NCBI GenBank assembly: GCA_034435435.1
Contig: DAOTXN010000108.1
Span: forward strand, 1-64,000
DNA from: DAOTXN01 sp034435435
GTDB taxonomy: Bacteria; Chloroflexota; Anaerolineae; S140-20
Length of the DNA stretch: 64,000 nucleotides
Reading direction: 5' to 3'
Below are positions 8,201 through 17,178 of this stretch, one piece after another. How positions within the stretch are numbered: position 1 is the stretch's first letter; each line of letters starts with the position of its first letter. The notes beneath the pieces were generated by a model. That model saw only the letters and a program-made list of their open reading frames with translations. It ran no database searches and was not told where the DNA came from. The position numbers were made by a program, and so were the translations under genes.

Positions 8201-8587
8201 CTAGTGCAGTGTCTCTGTCACCAGCTCGATGAATTGCGCGATGTCAAAAGTCATCTTGTCCACAAAGGCGCGCGGCCGGAACATAGCGACTTGCTCCTGG
8301 GCCAGGTCGCGCGTTTTGGAGCCGCTGACGACGATGGTCTCGGCCTGCATATCCTGAGCGGCCAGGTACTCTAACAGGCGCACGCCGTCCTGATTGCCCG
8401 AGACTCCGGTCAAGTTGACGTCAATCACCACCAGATCAAAGTCATCCCGCTCGAGAGCGGCCACAGCCTCGGTGTAGGTGCTGCTGGTTTGCACCAGGAA
8501 TCCGGCCTCCTCCAGCGCCTCTCGAAAGATGTCTTCGCGCCAGCGCGCTTCATCTTCGACCACCAAGATTTGATACGCTTCGGTCAT
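8201..8587 (-). CDS. Receiver-only response regulator
   Basis: A 128-residue single receiver domain (CheY/Spo0F-like): acidic pair ED at 11-12, phospho-acceptor D56 in VVIDVNL, conserved Ser in TIVVSGS and lysine in FVDKMTF. There is no output domain. It resembles the receiver of the next gene downstream, so the two probably arose by duplication and may compete for phosphate from the hybrid kinase encoded upstream. It could act as a phosphate sink or relay. Confidence 0.88.
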   Translation of the reverse strand: MTEAYQILVVEDEARWREDIFREALEEAGFLVQTSSTYTEAVAALERDDFDLVVIDVNLTGVSGNQDGVRLLEYLAAQDMQAETIVVSGSKTRDLAQEQVAMFRPRAFVDKMTFDIAQFIELVTETLH

Positions 8588-8639
8588 GGCACACCCTCCC
8601 TCTTAGAATCACCGCAGAGACGCCGAGGGCGCAGAGGTT

Positions 8640-11600
8640 TCAAGAGTTTCCCGGCGCTGTGTGTGTCTCGGCGACAGGCTCCCCCCACACCGGCAAAACC
8701 ACCGTGAAGACGCAGCCGCCTTCTTCCCGGCTCTCCAAGAACATATCTCCCCCCAGGCGGCGCAGGAACATGCGCGACCACCACAACCCGTACCCCATCC
8801 CGCCGGGCTTGGTCGTCGTGCCCATGTGAAAAATCTTGGCCCGCAGCTCCGGTGGAATGCCAGGGCCGGTATCCCGCACGGAAACGCCCACGTACGCGTC
8901 GTTCAACACCCGGCCGTTCACTGACAACTGTCCGCCTTGCTGAGCCATCGCATCCAGGGCGTTTTTCATCAAGTTGCGAAAGACCTCGTCCAGTTGGCGG
9001 GTGGCCTTGACCAGCGGCAAGCCGGGGTTCGGCTCGATGGCGACCTGCACGCCCACGGGTGTTTTGAGTCCGGCCCAGGCCGCCGCAATGGATTCGTTCA
9101 CGTCTACTGGCTCGAACAGCGCCGTCTGGAAAGGGCGTTGAATCTGCTGCGCGACTGCCAGGGTCTCCTGGGCGTTTTCGCGGATGTGCTGGAGCTTTTC
9201 GCGCAAATAGTCTTCCGACAATTGCCCACGCTCCAGCTTGAGCTCGATCTGCTGGATGAGCGGGCGGATGGCGCCGACGGTGTTGTTGATGCGGTGCACC
9301 ATGTTGCCGGCCACGTCGGCGATGGCGGCGATGCGTTCGGCTTCGACTTGCTGTTCCTGATAAACGCGCAGCGCTTGCAGATAGCGCGCGTTCTGGATGG
9401 CGATGGCGGCCTGATTGGCCAGCGCGTCGAGCAAGCGACGGTCGTCAGGTCCAAACTTGGCCGGCTCGCTGCTGGCGATGCCCAACAGCCCGATGCGCTT
9501 TTGGTCGCCGCCCTCGGTGATGGGCGTAAAGAGCAACGAACGGGCGTTGGGCAGCAACCGCCGGTAGATGCTGGTCCACGGCAGCTCGCTGGTGGACGGT
9601 TTAGCCATGTCCTTGACGATGGTGGAGTGCTTTTTGTCGGCAATCGGGGGCACGGGCGTCACATCCTGAAGTTTGATGCGCTCCGTCGTCGTCTCACCCT
9701 CGCGGTGCATGTGCGAAACGATCTCGCCGCTCTCTTCGTCCATCATCAAGATGTTAGCAAAGGGCGCGCCGGTGATGGAAACAGCCCCGCGCAAAATGCT
9801 ATCGAACACCCGGTCTATCTCGAGTGTGGCGCTGATCATGTTGCTGATCTTTTGCAGCTCGGCCCGTTCGTGCAGCTTGCGCAAAAGATCGGCGTTGGTC
9901 TGCAACAGGTCCTGGTTGAGCGTCTCAAAGAGCTGCGACTTGGCGATGGCCAGCGCCGCCTGGTGTGCGATCAGGCGCAAAAAGGTCAATTCGTGCTCTT
10001 CAAAGTGATGCGGCTGGCGGAAATTGACGTACAGAACCCCCAACTCTTCGTCGTCGGCTTCCAACAGGATGCCGACAAAGGCTTGAATGGCTTCTTTTTC
10101 GAAAAAGCTGCCGGGCAGCGGGCACGGCGGGTCGTGCGTAATATCCTCGCACACTAGCAGGTTATGCTCTCGGACGGCGTGTACCGGGTCATCGGGCAAA
10201 ACCGTCGGACTCAATTCCAGAGGGTTTTGCGTGCCGTATGCTGCCGCATTGTCCACGTCAAAAGTGCCCGGCTCGATGATTTTGAACGGATAAACGACGG
10301 CGCAGTCGGCGTGCAGCACCCGGCAGGCGCCCTGGGCAATCTGTTCGAGCAGTGCTTGTGGTTGTTCCGTCACCCCGGCGGTGACGGCCTGGGCGATCTC
10401 GACCAACGTCTCCATCTCGGATACGCGGCGCTTTTCGCGCGTAAACAGGCGGGCGTTTTCGATGGCGATGGCGCTTTGCGAGGCAAAGATTTCGAGGATG
10501 CGCTGGTCATCGGTGGTAAAGCCGTTGCCGTCGCGCTTGTCAAAGACCTGAAACGCGCCGATGGAACGCCCTCCCATGTGAAGCATGGCAAACATCGTGG
10601 CGTGTGCGTCCCGGTAGACTGCCGACCCGTTCAGCCCCAACGCTTCTGACAGGCCCGACTCGACCAAATCGTTGATGATCAGAGGTTGACTGTTTTCCCA
10701 CGCCTCCCACACGGGATTGCCGGGTCGCAGGAGAATGCGGTACGCTCGCGCCACGTCGGGCGAAAAGCCAAAAGCCGGTTCCTGGCAGGCCAATTCCTGA
10801 CGCTCCGCGTCGAACAACAGAATGGCGCTGCGCTCGACCTCCAGCAGACTGGCGGCGTGCTCGGTCAGACGCCGATACACCTCGCCCAGGTCGGCGCCGA
10901 TGGTCAGTTGACCCAGCGCCAGCGCGATGCGCTGCAAACGCACGAGCTTGCTGAGCAGTTTTTCCAGCTCGGCCCCGCGCTCGGCCACCTGGTCGCGCGA
11001 CTCGCGCAGGTTTTGGTACAGGCGGGCGTTCTCGATGGCCACCGCCGCCGTCGTCGCCAGCAGGCGCAGCATAGCCATATCGTCCTGGGTAAAGCCGGCT
11101 TGGGGTTTGTTCAGGGCCTCCACCACGCCGATCACCCGTCCTTTGACGATCAGCGGAACGCACAGGATCGTTTCGGTCGAAAAACCGGAAATCTGGTCAA
11201 AAGCAGGGCTGAAACGGGGGTCGGTCTGGGCTTTATGGACCAGCAGGGGTTTGCCATGCTGGGCCACCCAACCCGCTACTCCCTGTCCAGGGGCCAGGCA
11301 CAGCCCGACCAGTCGCTCCGCGCCGCCCCCGGTGCCCAGGCGGAACACCAGCTCGCCGCTGTGCTCATCCAGCAAAAAGATCGAAGTCAGGCGCACGCCC
11401 AGCACACGGCAGGCCTCGCGCAGGACCACTTTCAACAGCTCGTCTAGGTCCAGCGTAGAAGCCAACGCCTGGGCTACCTGGTAGAGCGCCGTGAGTTGCT
11501 GGAAGCGTTGTTTCAATTGTTGGTTAAAGCCGACCAGTTGACCGGTCAGGCGGTCGCGCTCGCGGCGCAAACGGCCCTCGCTCAAGGCGCGTTCGATCAC

Positions 11601-11939
11601 TTCCAGCAGTTCGGCCAGGTCGAAGGGTTTTTTGACGTAATCTTTGACTCCCACCCGCAGCGCGTGCAGCGCCAGCTCCTCTGAACCGACGGCGGTGACG
11701 ACCACCACAGGGATCTTTACTTTCTGCTCGTGCAGCCTGGCCAGCACCTGCACCCCGTTCATTTGCGGCAGGCGCAGGTCTAAAAGGATCAAGTCCGGCT
11801 TTTCCTGCAACGCCAGCGCCAGGCCGGTGTGACCGTCGTGCGCGACAAGAGGGCGATAGCCCTTGTCGCGCAACAGCGTGGACACCATCGCGGCGATGTC
11901 GCCCTCGTCTTCTACAATCAGGATTTTTTCCCCTGCCAT
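8640..11939 (-). CDS. Hybrid sensor histidine kinase: receiver, four GAF domains, kinase core
   Basis: A 1099-residue soluble kinase without membrane segments. Order: N-terminal receiver (about 1-120, LILLDLRLPQMNG with the acceptor Asp), then four GAF sensor domains (about 150-300, 335-500, 510-680 and 700-870), each ending in a variant of AIENARL. A dimerisation helix follows with the putative phospho-His in GNMVHRINNTVGAI, then the ATP domain with N box FRNLMKNALDAM and G boxes VRDTGPGIPPE and GGMGYGLWWSRM. The HRINN form of the H-box is less common than HEINNP. The start is the ATG at 11939 after a G-rich ribosome site; a TATAAT lies upstream at 12007-12012. It heads the operon with the two receiver proteins. 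GAF repeats imply a small cytosolic ligand, unidentified. Confidence 0.9.
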   Translation of the reverse strand: MAGEKILIVEDEGDIAAMVSTLLRDKGYRPLVAHDGHTGLALALQEKPDLILLDLRLPQMNGVQVLARLHEQKVKIPVVVVTAVGSEELALHALRVGVKDYVKKPFDLAELLEVIERALSEGRLRRERDRLTGQLVGFNQQLKQRFQQLTALYQVAQALASTLDLDELLKVVLREACRVLGVRLTSIFLLDEHSGELVFRLGTGGGAERLVGLCLAPGQGVAGWVAQHGKPLLVHKAQTDPRFSPAFDQISGFSTETILCVPLIVKGRVIGVVEALNKPQAGFTQDDMAMLRLLATTAAVAIENARLYQNLRESRDQVAERGAELEKLLSKLVRLQRIALALGQLTIGADLGEVYRRLTEHAASLLEVERSAILLFDAERQELACQEPAFGFSPDVARAYRILLRPGNPVWEAWENSQPLIINDLVESGLSEALGLNGSAVYRDAHATMFAMLHMGGRSIGAFQVFDKRDGNGFTTDDQRILEIFASQSAIAIENARLFTREKRRVSEMETLVEIAQAVTAGVTEQPQALLEQIAQGACRVLHADCAVVYPFKIIEPGTFDVDNAAAYGTQNPLELSPTVLPDDPVHAVREHNLLVCEDITHDPPCPLPGSFFEKEAIQAFVGILLEADDEELGVLYVNFRQPHHFEEHELTFLRLIAHQAALAIAKSQLFETLNQDLLQTNADLLRKLHERAELQKISNMISATLEIDRVFDSILRGAVSITGAPFANILMMDEESGEIVSHMHREGETTTERIKLQDVTPVPPIADKKHSTIVKDMAKPSTSELPWTSIYRRLLPNARSLLFTPITEGGDQKRIGLLGIASSEPAKFGPDDRRLLDALANQAAIAIQNARYLQALRVYQEQQVEAERIAAIADVAGNMVHRINNTVGAIRPLIQQIELKLERGQLSEDYLREKLQHIRENAQETLAVAQQIQRPFQTALFEPVDVNESIAAAWAGLKTPVGVQVAIEPNPGLPLVKATRQLDEVFRNLMKNALDAMAQQGGQLSVNGRVLNDAYVGVSVRDTGPGIPPELRAKIFHMGTTTKPGGMGYGLWWSRMFLRRLGGDMFLESREEGGCVFTVVLPVWGEPVAETHTAPGNS

Positions 11940-11971
11940 GAAATCCCCCCCGGGGCGCGCCTGACTTGCTG

Positions 11972-11998
11972 GTAGGGCAAGTTGCCAACTTGCCCTAC
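11972..11998. repeat. GTAGGGC-family palindrome
   Basis: GTAGGGCAAGTT-GCC-AACTTGCCCTAC is a perfect 27-base palindrome in the leader of the hybrid kinase gene. It shares its outer arms with hairpins at 31038-31062, 38543-38594, 46119-46140 and in the element at 50481. Confidence 0.65.
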
Positions 11999-12006
11999 TT
12001 GGTGTA

Positions 12007-12034
12007 ATTATACCTTTTTCCGAGGAGAAGGCAA
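12007..12034 (-). promoter_or_regulatory. Promoter of the hybrid kinase operon
   Basis: On the minus strand TTGCCT (12034-12029) and TATAAT (12012-12007) are 16 bases apart. It points to the kinase gene, back to back with the promoter at 12045. Confidence 0.5.
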
Positions 12035-12044
12035 AGAGCGGCAG

Positions 12045-12073
12045 TTGTCCGATCGCCAAACCCATGCTAGAAT
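12045..12073 (+). promoter_or_regulatory. Promoter of the GT87-like gene, leaderless geometry
   Basis: TTGTCC (12045-12050) and TAGAAT (12068-12073) have an ideal 17-base spacer. The ATG at 12082 is only 8 bases after the -10 box, leaving no room for a ribosome site. Confidence 0.55.
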
Positions 12074-12081
12074 AGCGCGGG

Positions 12082-13437
12082 ATGAATCAGAATCGACCCA
12101 CTCCTCTATCTTCTCCAGTACATCCGCTCCGGCGCATCCTGATATCGCGCAGTCCAAGCATGGTTGTGCTCAAAACGATCCTCATCGGCGTGTTCGCCCT
12201 GGTTGGATTGCTGGGCCTAGGGTTTGCCCTGCAATCATTGCGCCATCCCTACGTGTACCAAAAGGACTTTATTCAGGAATATCTGTTGGCCAAGGCTGTC
12301 CTGCGAGGCATCGATCCGTACTTGCCTTTGCCAGAGCTGGCAGACGAAATTCTGGGCCCGTTGCCCAATCTGATCTTGCAGCATCCTACCCCGCACCCGC
12401 CGCCTGTAGCCCTCATCAGCTTGCCGTTAGGCCTGCTGACCTACGAACAGGCCGCCGGGGTGTGGCTCGCGTTCGAAGCCGTCTGTATCGTCATCGCCGT
12501 GCGCTTGCTCTTGGGCTGGCTCGTCGACAGGCCGGGATGGAAGCTCACCCTCGCCGCCAGCCTGCTGGTGATGGCCTGGAGCCCATTCTGGGAAGAATTG
12601 GTGACCGGTCAATTGATGGCGTTGCTGCTGGTTTTGTTGATCGGCGCGTGGCAGGCGCTGCGCTCGGGCCATGCGGTCAAGGGTGGGGTGCTGCTGGGTT
12701 GCTCGGTCGCGCTCAAGCTGATCGCTTGGCCGTTGGTGATCTGGTTGGCGCTGCGCAAAAACTGGCGTGCGGTGGGTGCGGCGGGCGTCACGCTCGCGGT
12801 TTCTAATCTCCTCGCGGCTGGACTGATGGGGTTTGAGCGGGTGTGGACCTTTTACTTGAACGTCGGGGGGGATGTTTCTGCGTTGTATCGGGCTTATGAG
12901 TACAATTTTTCGCTGTGGTCCGTAGGTTGGCGCATATTTGCAGGCGCCGGCTCGACCGTCGTGGCGGGGATCGAGGCCCGGCCATTGATCGACGCGCCGG
13001 ACGTGGCCCCCTGGGTTTCCTGGATCATTCCCGCCGTCGTACTGATCATCGGTCTGTGGTGGACCATCCACGCGCAGCGTTTCGACACCTCCTTTGCGAT
13101 ACTGCTGTGCGTCAGCATTCTGGTCAGTCCGGTGGCCTGGCGGCATTACCTGGTTCTGCTGGCGATTCCTATCGTCGTCGTAGGGCGCGATCTGGATGCG
13201 CTGGATTGGCCTGAGCGACCCACCTACGCCGCCATCTTTTTGGGTGTGCTGCTCTTTATCCCCCGCCGCCGGCTACATGATATGATCCTTTGGCTGGCGG
13301 GCCAAGGCCCGGCAACAGAAACGCCTCCCAGGGTAGTTTTTGGCGCCGGGCTATTCAGCCTGCTGCCGGCGCTGGCGATTTGCGGACTGGCGTGGCTGGT
13401 GTGGCGCTTGCGTTATGCCAGGCCGGAAGAGGCTTGA
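12082..13437 (+). CDS. Polytopic membrane glycosyltransferase, GT87/DUF2029-like
   Basis: A 451-residue integral membrane protein with about ten hydrophobic segments. The N-terminal loop HPYVYQKDFIQEYLLAKAVLRGIDPYLPLPEL matches the first extracytoplasmic loop of GT87/DUF2029 proteins, where an acidic residue acts in polyprenyl-linked sugar transfer. The later PFWEELVTGQLMALLLVLL segment is also typical. The start at 12082 fits the leaderless promoter; an internal ATG near 12160 directly before the first membrane helix is an alternative. The next gene, 18 bases downstream, encodes another GT-C type enzyme. Acceptor and sugar cannot be read from sequence. Confidence 0.75.
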   Translation: MNQNRPTPLSSPVHPLRRILISRSPSMVVLKTILIGVFALVGLLGLGFALQSLRHPYVYQKDFIQEYLLAKAVLRGIDPYLPLPELADEILGPLPNLILQHPTPHPPPVALISLPLGLLTYEQAAGVWLAFEAVCIVIAVRLLLGWLVDRPGWKLTLAASLLVMAWSPFWEELVTGQLMALLLVLLIGAWQALRSGHAVKGGVLLGCSVALKLIAWPLVIWLALRKNWRAVGAAGVTLAVSNLLAAGLMGFERVWTFYLNVGGDVSALYRAYEYNFSLWSVGWRIFAGAGSTVVAGIEARPLIDAPDVAPWVSWIIPAVVLIIGLWWTIHAQRFDTSFAILLCVSILVSPVAWRHYLVLLAIPIVVVGRDLDALDWPERPTYAAIFLGVLLFIPRRRLHDMILWLAGQGPATETPPRVVFGAGLFSLLPALAICGLAWLVWRLRYARPEEA

Positions 13438-13455
13438 ACAAGGTCCGATTGGCAA

Positions 13456-15033
13456 ATGAAAACCTTTCAATGGAGCCACACGCGCACCTTTGTTCTGATC
13501 GCCGTGATGGTGATCGGGCTGGGTCTACCCTCTCTGTTCTTCCCCTTTGGACGCGATCAGGGCAGCCATGCCTATGCCGGCTGGTCCTGGCTGCACGGGC
13601 GACTGCCCTATCGCGACGTGTGGATTCAAAAAGGCCCACTGCACCTCGTCCCGCATCTGCTGGTGACGGCCCTGTTTGGACGAACGATGTGGGGCATCCG
13701 CGTCTACGATTTGCTCTGGCAGATGGTCACGTGCTGGCTGTTGTTTCTCATCGGTCGCCGCCGACTGGGACAACGCGAGGCGCTCATCGCGCCCGGCGTT
13801 TACCTCGTTGTGTATTATTCGTTCCAATATTGGCATTTAGCCCACACCGAAGGTTTTTTGTCCCCCTGGATACTACTGGGCGTGTGCCTGTACGAATCTG
13901 CTCAGAACGCCCGGCGGCGCTGGCCATATCTGTGGCTCGGCGGATTCGCATTAGGCGTTGCCCCGTGGTTCAAACAAACGGCGCTGCTGCAAGTCGCAGG
14001 CGTGTTCTTGTGGGCGGCGCTGGATAGCTGGCGCGCTCGAAAAATCAAGAGCTTGCCCGCTTGCTGGCTGGCACTCGGCCTGGGCTTTCTGGCTGCGACC
14101 GCGTTGATCCTCCTGCTGATGTCTGCCCACGGCATGCTGGAGCCGATGGTGGAGATTTCTCGCTACTCGATCGTCGATTATCCAAAAATGAGCCGCTTAC
14201 AGAGCTATTCGACTCTGCACCTGCTGGGTCTGTATGTGCTGTTTGCCCTTTTCTGGATACTCCAATACGGCGCGTTGGCTTTTCCTTTTTTGGTCGGCGT
14301 GTGGTATTTTGTTGCCCGGCCTGGGCAGCGGCAGGGCTGGCATGGCATCCTGCTTATGACGCTGTGCGGGCTGGCCGGCATTTATCTCCAGGGCCGCATG
14401 TGGGAGTATCAATGGGTGAGCACATTGCCGTTCATGGCCCTGATTGCCGCCAGGGCGATGGGCGCCGGTTTGGCTACCCTGTCGGAAAAGGGGATTCCCC
14501 GCGCCAGACCAACGGTTTGGCTGTTGATCGTCGGTCTGGCGCTGACGACGCCGGCCGTCCTGACGCTCGGCAGTCGCTATGTCAACCTGGCGCTGTATCT
14601 GACCGGCTACCGGTCCAGAGCCGAATACTTGAAGCGCTACAGCACACCCGACTTTGAGATAAACGAGATCATTGAGACCGCTGACTATGTGCGCGGACAT
14701 ACCGCCGATCACGACGCTGTGTTCGTGTGGGGGCACTTTGCCGCCATCTATTATCTCTCCGGGCGGCAAAACCCCACCCGCTTTGGCGCCGACGCGCCTC
14801 TGTCGCTCGTTCATCCCCGCCAGGACGAGTGGCGGCGCCAGTGTATGCGAGACCTGCAAGCCAGACCGCCAGCTTACATCGTGGTCGCTGCCGCCGACGC
14901 CACGCCCATTGAGCCGTTGACCTCTAAACAACAGCTCCGGGACTTTATCGAATTAAAAGTATTCCTGGAGAGCAACTATGCTTTCGAACGGCAAATCGGG
15001 GATTTTGAGCTATACGCGCGTTCGTCACAGTAA
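13456..15033 (+). CDS. GT-C membrane glycosyltransferase (GT39/PMT-like)
   Basis: A 525-residue polytopic protein. Residues 28-60 (FPFGRDQGSHAYAGWSWLHG, then LPYRDVWIQKGP) carry the acidic first-loop signature of the ArnT/PMT/GT39 clan, in which an Asp after the first helix is catalytic and PYRDV-xx-GP is conserved. Multiple helices follow, and the last about 120 residues form a soluble domain (HDAVFVWGHFAAIYYLSGRQ). It likely uses a polyprenyl-phosphate sugar on the outer membrane face. It is probably co-transcribed with the gene before it, and ends 4 bases from the converging Nudix gene. Confidence 0.75.
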   Translation: MKTFQWSHTRTFVLIAVMVIGLGLPSLFFPFGRDQGSHAYAGWSWLHGRLPYRDVWIQKGPLHLVPHLLVTALFGRTMWGIRVYDLLWQMVTCWLLFLIGRRRLGQREALIAPGVYLVVYYSFQYWHLAHTEGFLSPWILLGVCLYESAQNARRRWPYLWLGGFALGVAPWFKQTALLQVAGVFLWAALDSWRARKIKSLPACWLALGLGFLAATALILLLMSAHGMLEPMVEISRYSIVDYPKMSRLQSYSTLHLLGLYVLFALFWILQYGALAFPFLVGVWYFVARPGQRQGWHGILLMTLCGLAGIYLQGRMWEYQWVSTLPFMALIAARAMGAGLATLSEKGIPRARPTVWLLIVGLALTTPAVLTLGSRYVNLALYLTGYRSRAEYLKRYSTPDFEINEIIETADYVRGHTADHDAVFVWGHFAAIYYLSGRQNPTRFGADAPLSLVHPRQDEWRRQCMRDLQARPPAYIVVAAADATPIEPLTSKQQLRDFIELKVFLESNYAFERQIGDFELYARSSQ

Positions 15034-15037
15034 AAGT

Positions 15038-15580
15038 CTAATCCAGCATTCCCTTTTGCGCCACCCATAACAAGCCCATCATCAGCGCCCCATCCACCAC
15101 CTCGCCGTTGAGGGCCATCTCGAGCGCCCGTTCAAAGGGCATCGCCATCACTTCCAGTTCTTCGCCGGGGTCGAGGCGCTGGCCCACCCATTCCAACTGC
15201 CGCGCCAGAAACAAGTGCGTGCCGATGTTCATCGAGCCGGGAAACTGATTGAAATACACCAGCTTGATCAGCTCACTCGCCCGATAACCGGTTTCCTCCT
15301 CCAGCTCGCGTCGAGCGGCCTGAGCCGGGTCTTCGTCCGGCTGCATGGCCCCGGCCGGCAAATCCCATATCACCTGGCGCAGCGGATGGCGGTACTGGCG
15401 GGTCAGCAAAACGCAACCGTCGTCGGTGAGCGCCACCGTCGCCACGGCTTCGCCGGGGCCGGTGAGGTAGAAATAGTCCCGCTCTGCGCCGCTGATGCGA
15501 TGGCGCAGCCGGTCCTGACGGAGCTGCACCCAGCGGGTGTCCAACAAGTAGGTCGTTTTCAGGATGTCCCATTGGTCCAT
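15038..15580 (-). CDS. Nudix hydrolase, ADP-ribose pyrophosphatase-like
   Basis: A 180-residue enzyme with a complete Nudix box in residues of about 90-112 (GAMQPDEDPAQAARRELEEE followed by TGY). It matches Gx5Ex7REuxEExGu, so it should hydrolyse a nucleoside diphosphate linked to another group with Mg2+. The preceding VILLTRQYRHPLRQVIWDLPAG-type segment is typical of ADP-ribose/ADP-sugar pyrophosphatases. The ATG at 15580 is preferred to an upstream TTG. It is last in a minus-strand run with two GDPDs and a GT2 gene. Confidence 0.88.
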   Translation of the reverse strand: MDQWDILKTTYLLDTRWVQLRQDRLRHRISGAERDYFYLTGPGEAVATVALTDDGCVLLTRQYRHPLRQVIWDLPAGAMQPDEDPAQAARRELEEETGYRASELIKLVYFNQFPGSMNIGTHLFLARQLEWVGQRLDPGEELEVMAMPFERALEMALNGEVVDGALMMGLLWVAQKGMLD

Positions 15581-15587
15581 GAACAAC

Positions 15588-16439
15588 TCAGCTTTCCGGC
15601 GTCAGAAACACTGTCCGCACCCACGCCGGATCCTCGGTCGAGACTGTATCTGCCCCCAGCGCGATGATCCACGGATAATCCCACTCCATCCCCCCCGGAC
15701 TGACGGCCAGCCCGGCTGCGTGGGCCGCCTCGACCAGCGTGCGCGTCAATGCGGAGGCAGGAACGGAGAGCGAGTCGGCCCTTACTTTCCGGCTAATGCG
15801 CAACGGGCGCAGCAAGAGCCAGCGCGCCAGGCGATTGTGCTCCAATTCCGGCCGGCGGTCCAACCAGCGCGTTAACACACGGTCTAGCACACGCTGTTTG
15901 ACGATGGTTCCCACAGCGATGTGCGGCGCGATGGCCTTGACGCGCTCCAGGTGCGGATGATAAAAGGAAATGAAAACCACGCGCTCGGCCATCTCGTGTG
16001 CGGCGACCAGGCGCACGCACGTCTCGGCCAATCCGCGCCGGAACAGGGGCCTGCTGCCTTTTAGCTCGATCATCAACCGGGTGGGCGGCGTCTGCTGGCG
16101 CGCCCAGGTCAGCGCCTCGTCCAGAGTGGGGATCGGCTCGCCTGCGAAGCGGCGGTCGAACCAGCTCCCGGCGTCCAGGGTTTTCAATTCGGCCAGCGTC
16201 ATGCGCGCCACCGGCCCCAGGCCGCTGGTGGTGCGGCTCAGGTAGCTGTCGTGGATGACCACCGCGTGCCCGTCGGCCGAGAGGTGCACGTCTAGCTCGA
16301 CGATGTCTGCGCCGTGCTTTTCGGCCAACCGAAAAGCGGCCAGCGTATTCTCCGGGGCCAGGTCGGCTGCCCCGCGATGGGCCACCAACAACGGCAACGC
16401 GCCCGGCGGGCGTCTCAAATCCAACATGCTTATTCTCAC
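15588..16439 (-). CDS. Glycerophosphodiester phosphodiesterase 1
   Basis: GDPD-family TIM barrel, about 283 residues: VAHRGAADLAPENTLAAF with the catalytic HRG and the ENT motif, metal-binding VELDVHLSADG, then catalytic HDSYLSRTT. It hydrolyses glycerophosphodiesters to glycerol-3-phosphate and an alcohol. The reading starts either at a GTG at 16439 that overlaps the stop of the previous GDPD gene, or at the ATG at 16427. No signal peptide is seen, so it should be cytoplasmic. It is a clear paralogue of the next gene upstream, the product of tandem duplication. Confidence 0.88.
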   Translation of the reverse strand: MRISMLDLRRPPGALPLLVAHRGAADLAPENTLAAFRLAEKHGADIVELDVHLSADGHAVVIHDSYLSRTTSGLGPVARMTLAELKTLDAGSWFDRRFAGEPIPTLDEALTWARQQTPPTRLMIELKGSRPLFRRGLAETCVRLVAAHEMAERVVFISFYHPHLERVKAIAPHIAVGTIVKQRVLDRVLTRWLDRRPELEHNRLARWLLLRPLRISRKVRADSLSVPASALTRTLVEAAHAAGLAVSPGGMEWDYPWIIALGADTVSTEDPAWVRTVFLTPES

Positions 16440-17176
16440 AAGAATTCACGGCGCACTTGGGCCGGGTGGTCGGCGTTCATCGCGTCTACCCCGGCGGCGA
16501 TGAGCGCCGCATAGTCGGCCCCGGCGCCCCACACGCTGACCCCTAACCCCGCCGCGTGACACGCCTGAACCAACCCCGGCGTGACCATGCCCCACGCGGG
16601 CATCAACACGTTGGCGCCGATTGCTCGCGCGTGCGCCGCCGGGTCGTCCGGCAATTCACGCAACAGCGCCCCCAAGGTCAGGCGGGGAGTGTGTTCGCGC
16701 ACCCGGCGCAAGGCCTCGTGGTCAAAAGCGATCACCATCGCCTGATCCATCATCCGAAAAGCAGACAGCCGCTCGACGACAGCAGCGCCCAGCGCCGGGC
16801 TGGGAGTCAGCGTGGGTTTGAGTTCGATGAACAGCGGCACACGTCCCCTGGCCCATTCCAGCACTTCGTCCAACGTGGGAATTGACTCGCCGGCGAAGCG
16901 CGGGTCGAACCAGCTCCCGGCGTCCAGTTTTTTTAGCTCGGCCAGCGTCAACTGCGCCGCCGGTCCGCGACCATTCGTGGTGCGCTCCAGCGTGTCGTCG
17001 TGCAGCGCCGCCACGTATCCGTCAGCAGTGAGCTGCACGTCCAATTCGATGACGTCGGCGCCCTGGGCCAGCCCTTCGCGGAAGGCCGCCAGCGTGTTCT
17101 CCGGCGCGCATCCCGCCGCGCCGCGATGCCCCACGATGGATATTTTACCGGTGACAGCCCGACGAATATCCAGCAT
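16436..17176 (-). CDS. Glycerophosphodiester phosphodiesterase 2
   Basis: A 246-residue GDPD protein: VGHRGAAGCAPENTLAAF, VIELDVQLTADG and HDDTLERTT give the HRG, ExD and second catalytic His. It shares long blocks with the gene immediately downstream (TLAELKKLDAGSWFDPRFAG versus TLAELKTLDAGSWFDRRFAG), showing recent tandem duplication. I start at the ATG at 17176, 3 bases after the GT2 stop, because the GDPD fold begins directly after it and GAAGTGAGG precedes it. The longer frame extends into the GT2 gene and has no support. Confidence 0.88.
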   Translation of the reverse strand: MLDIRRAVTGKISIVGHRGAAGCAPENTLAAFREGLAQGADVIELDVQLTADGYVAALHDDTLERTTNGRGPAAQLTLAELKKLDAGSWFDPRFAGESIPTLDEVLEWARGRVPLFIELKPTLTPSPALGAAVVERLSAFRMMDQAMVIAFDHEALRRVREHTPRLTLGALLRELPDDPAAHARAIGANVLMPAWGMVTPGLVQACHAAGLGVSVWGAGADYAALIAAGVDAMNADHPAQVRREFL

Positions 17177-17178
17177 CC

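Noticed and set aside
15588..17176. Assembly duplication of the GDPD gene
   Set aside because: The two copies differ throughout in sequence and in flanks, so this is a true tandem paralogue pair.
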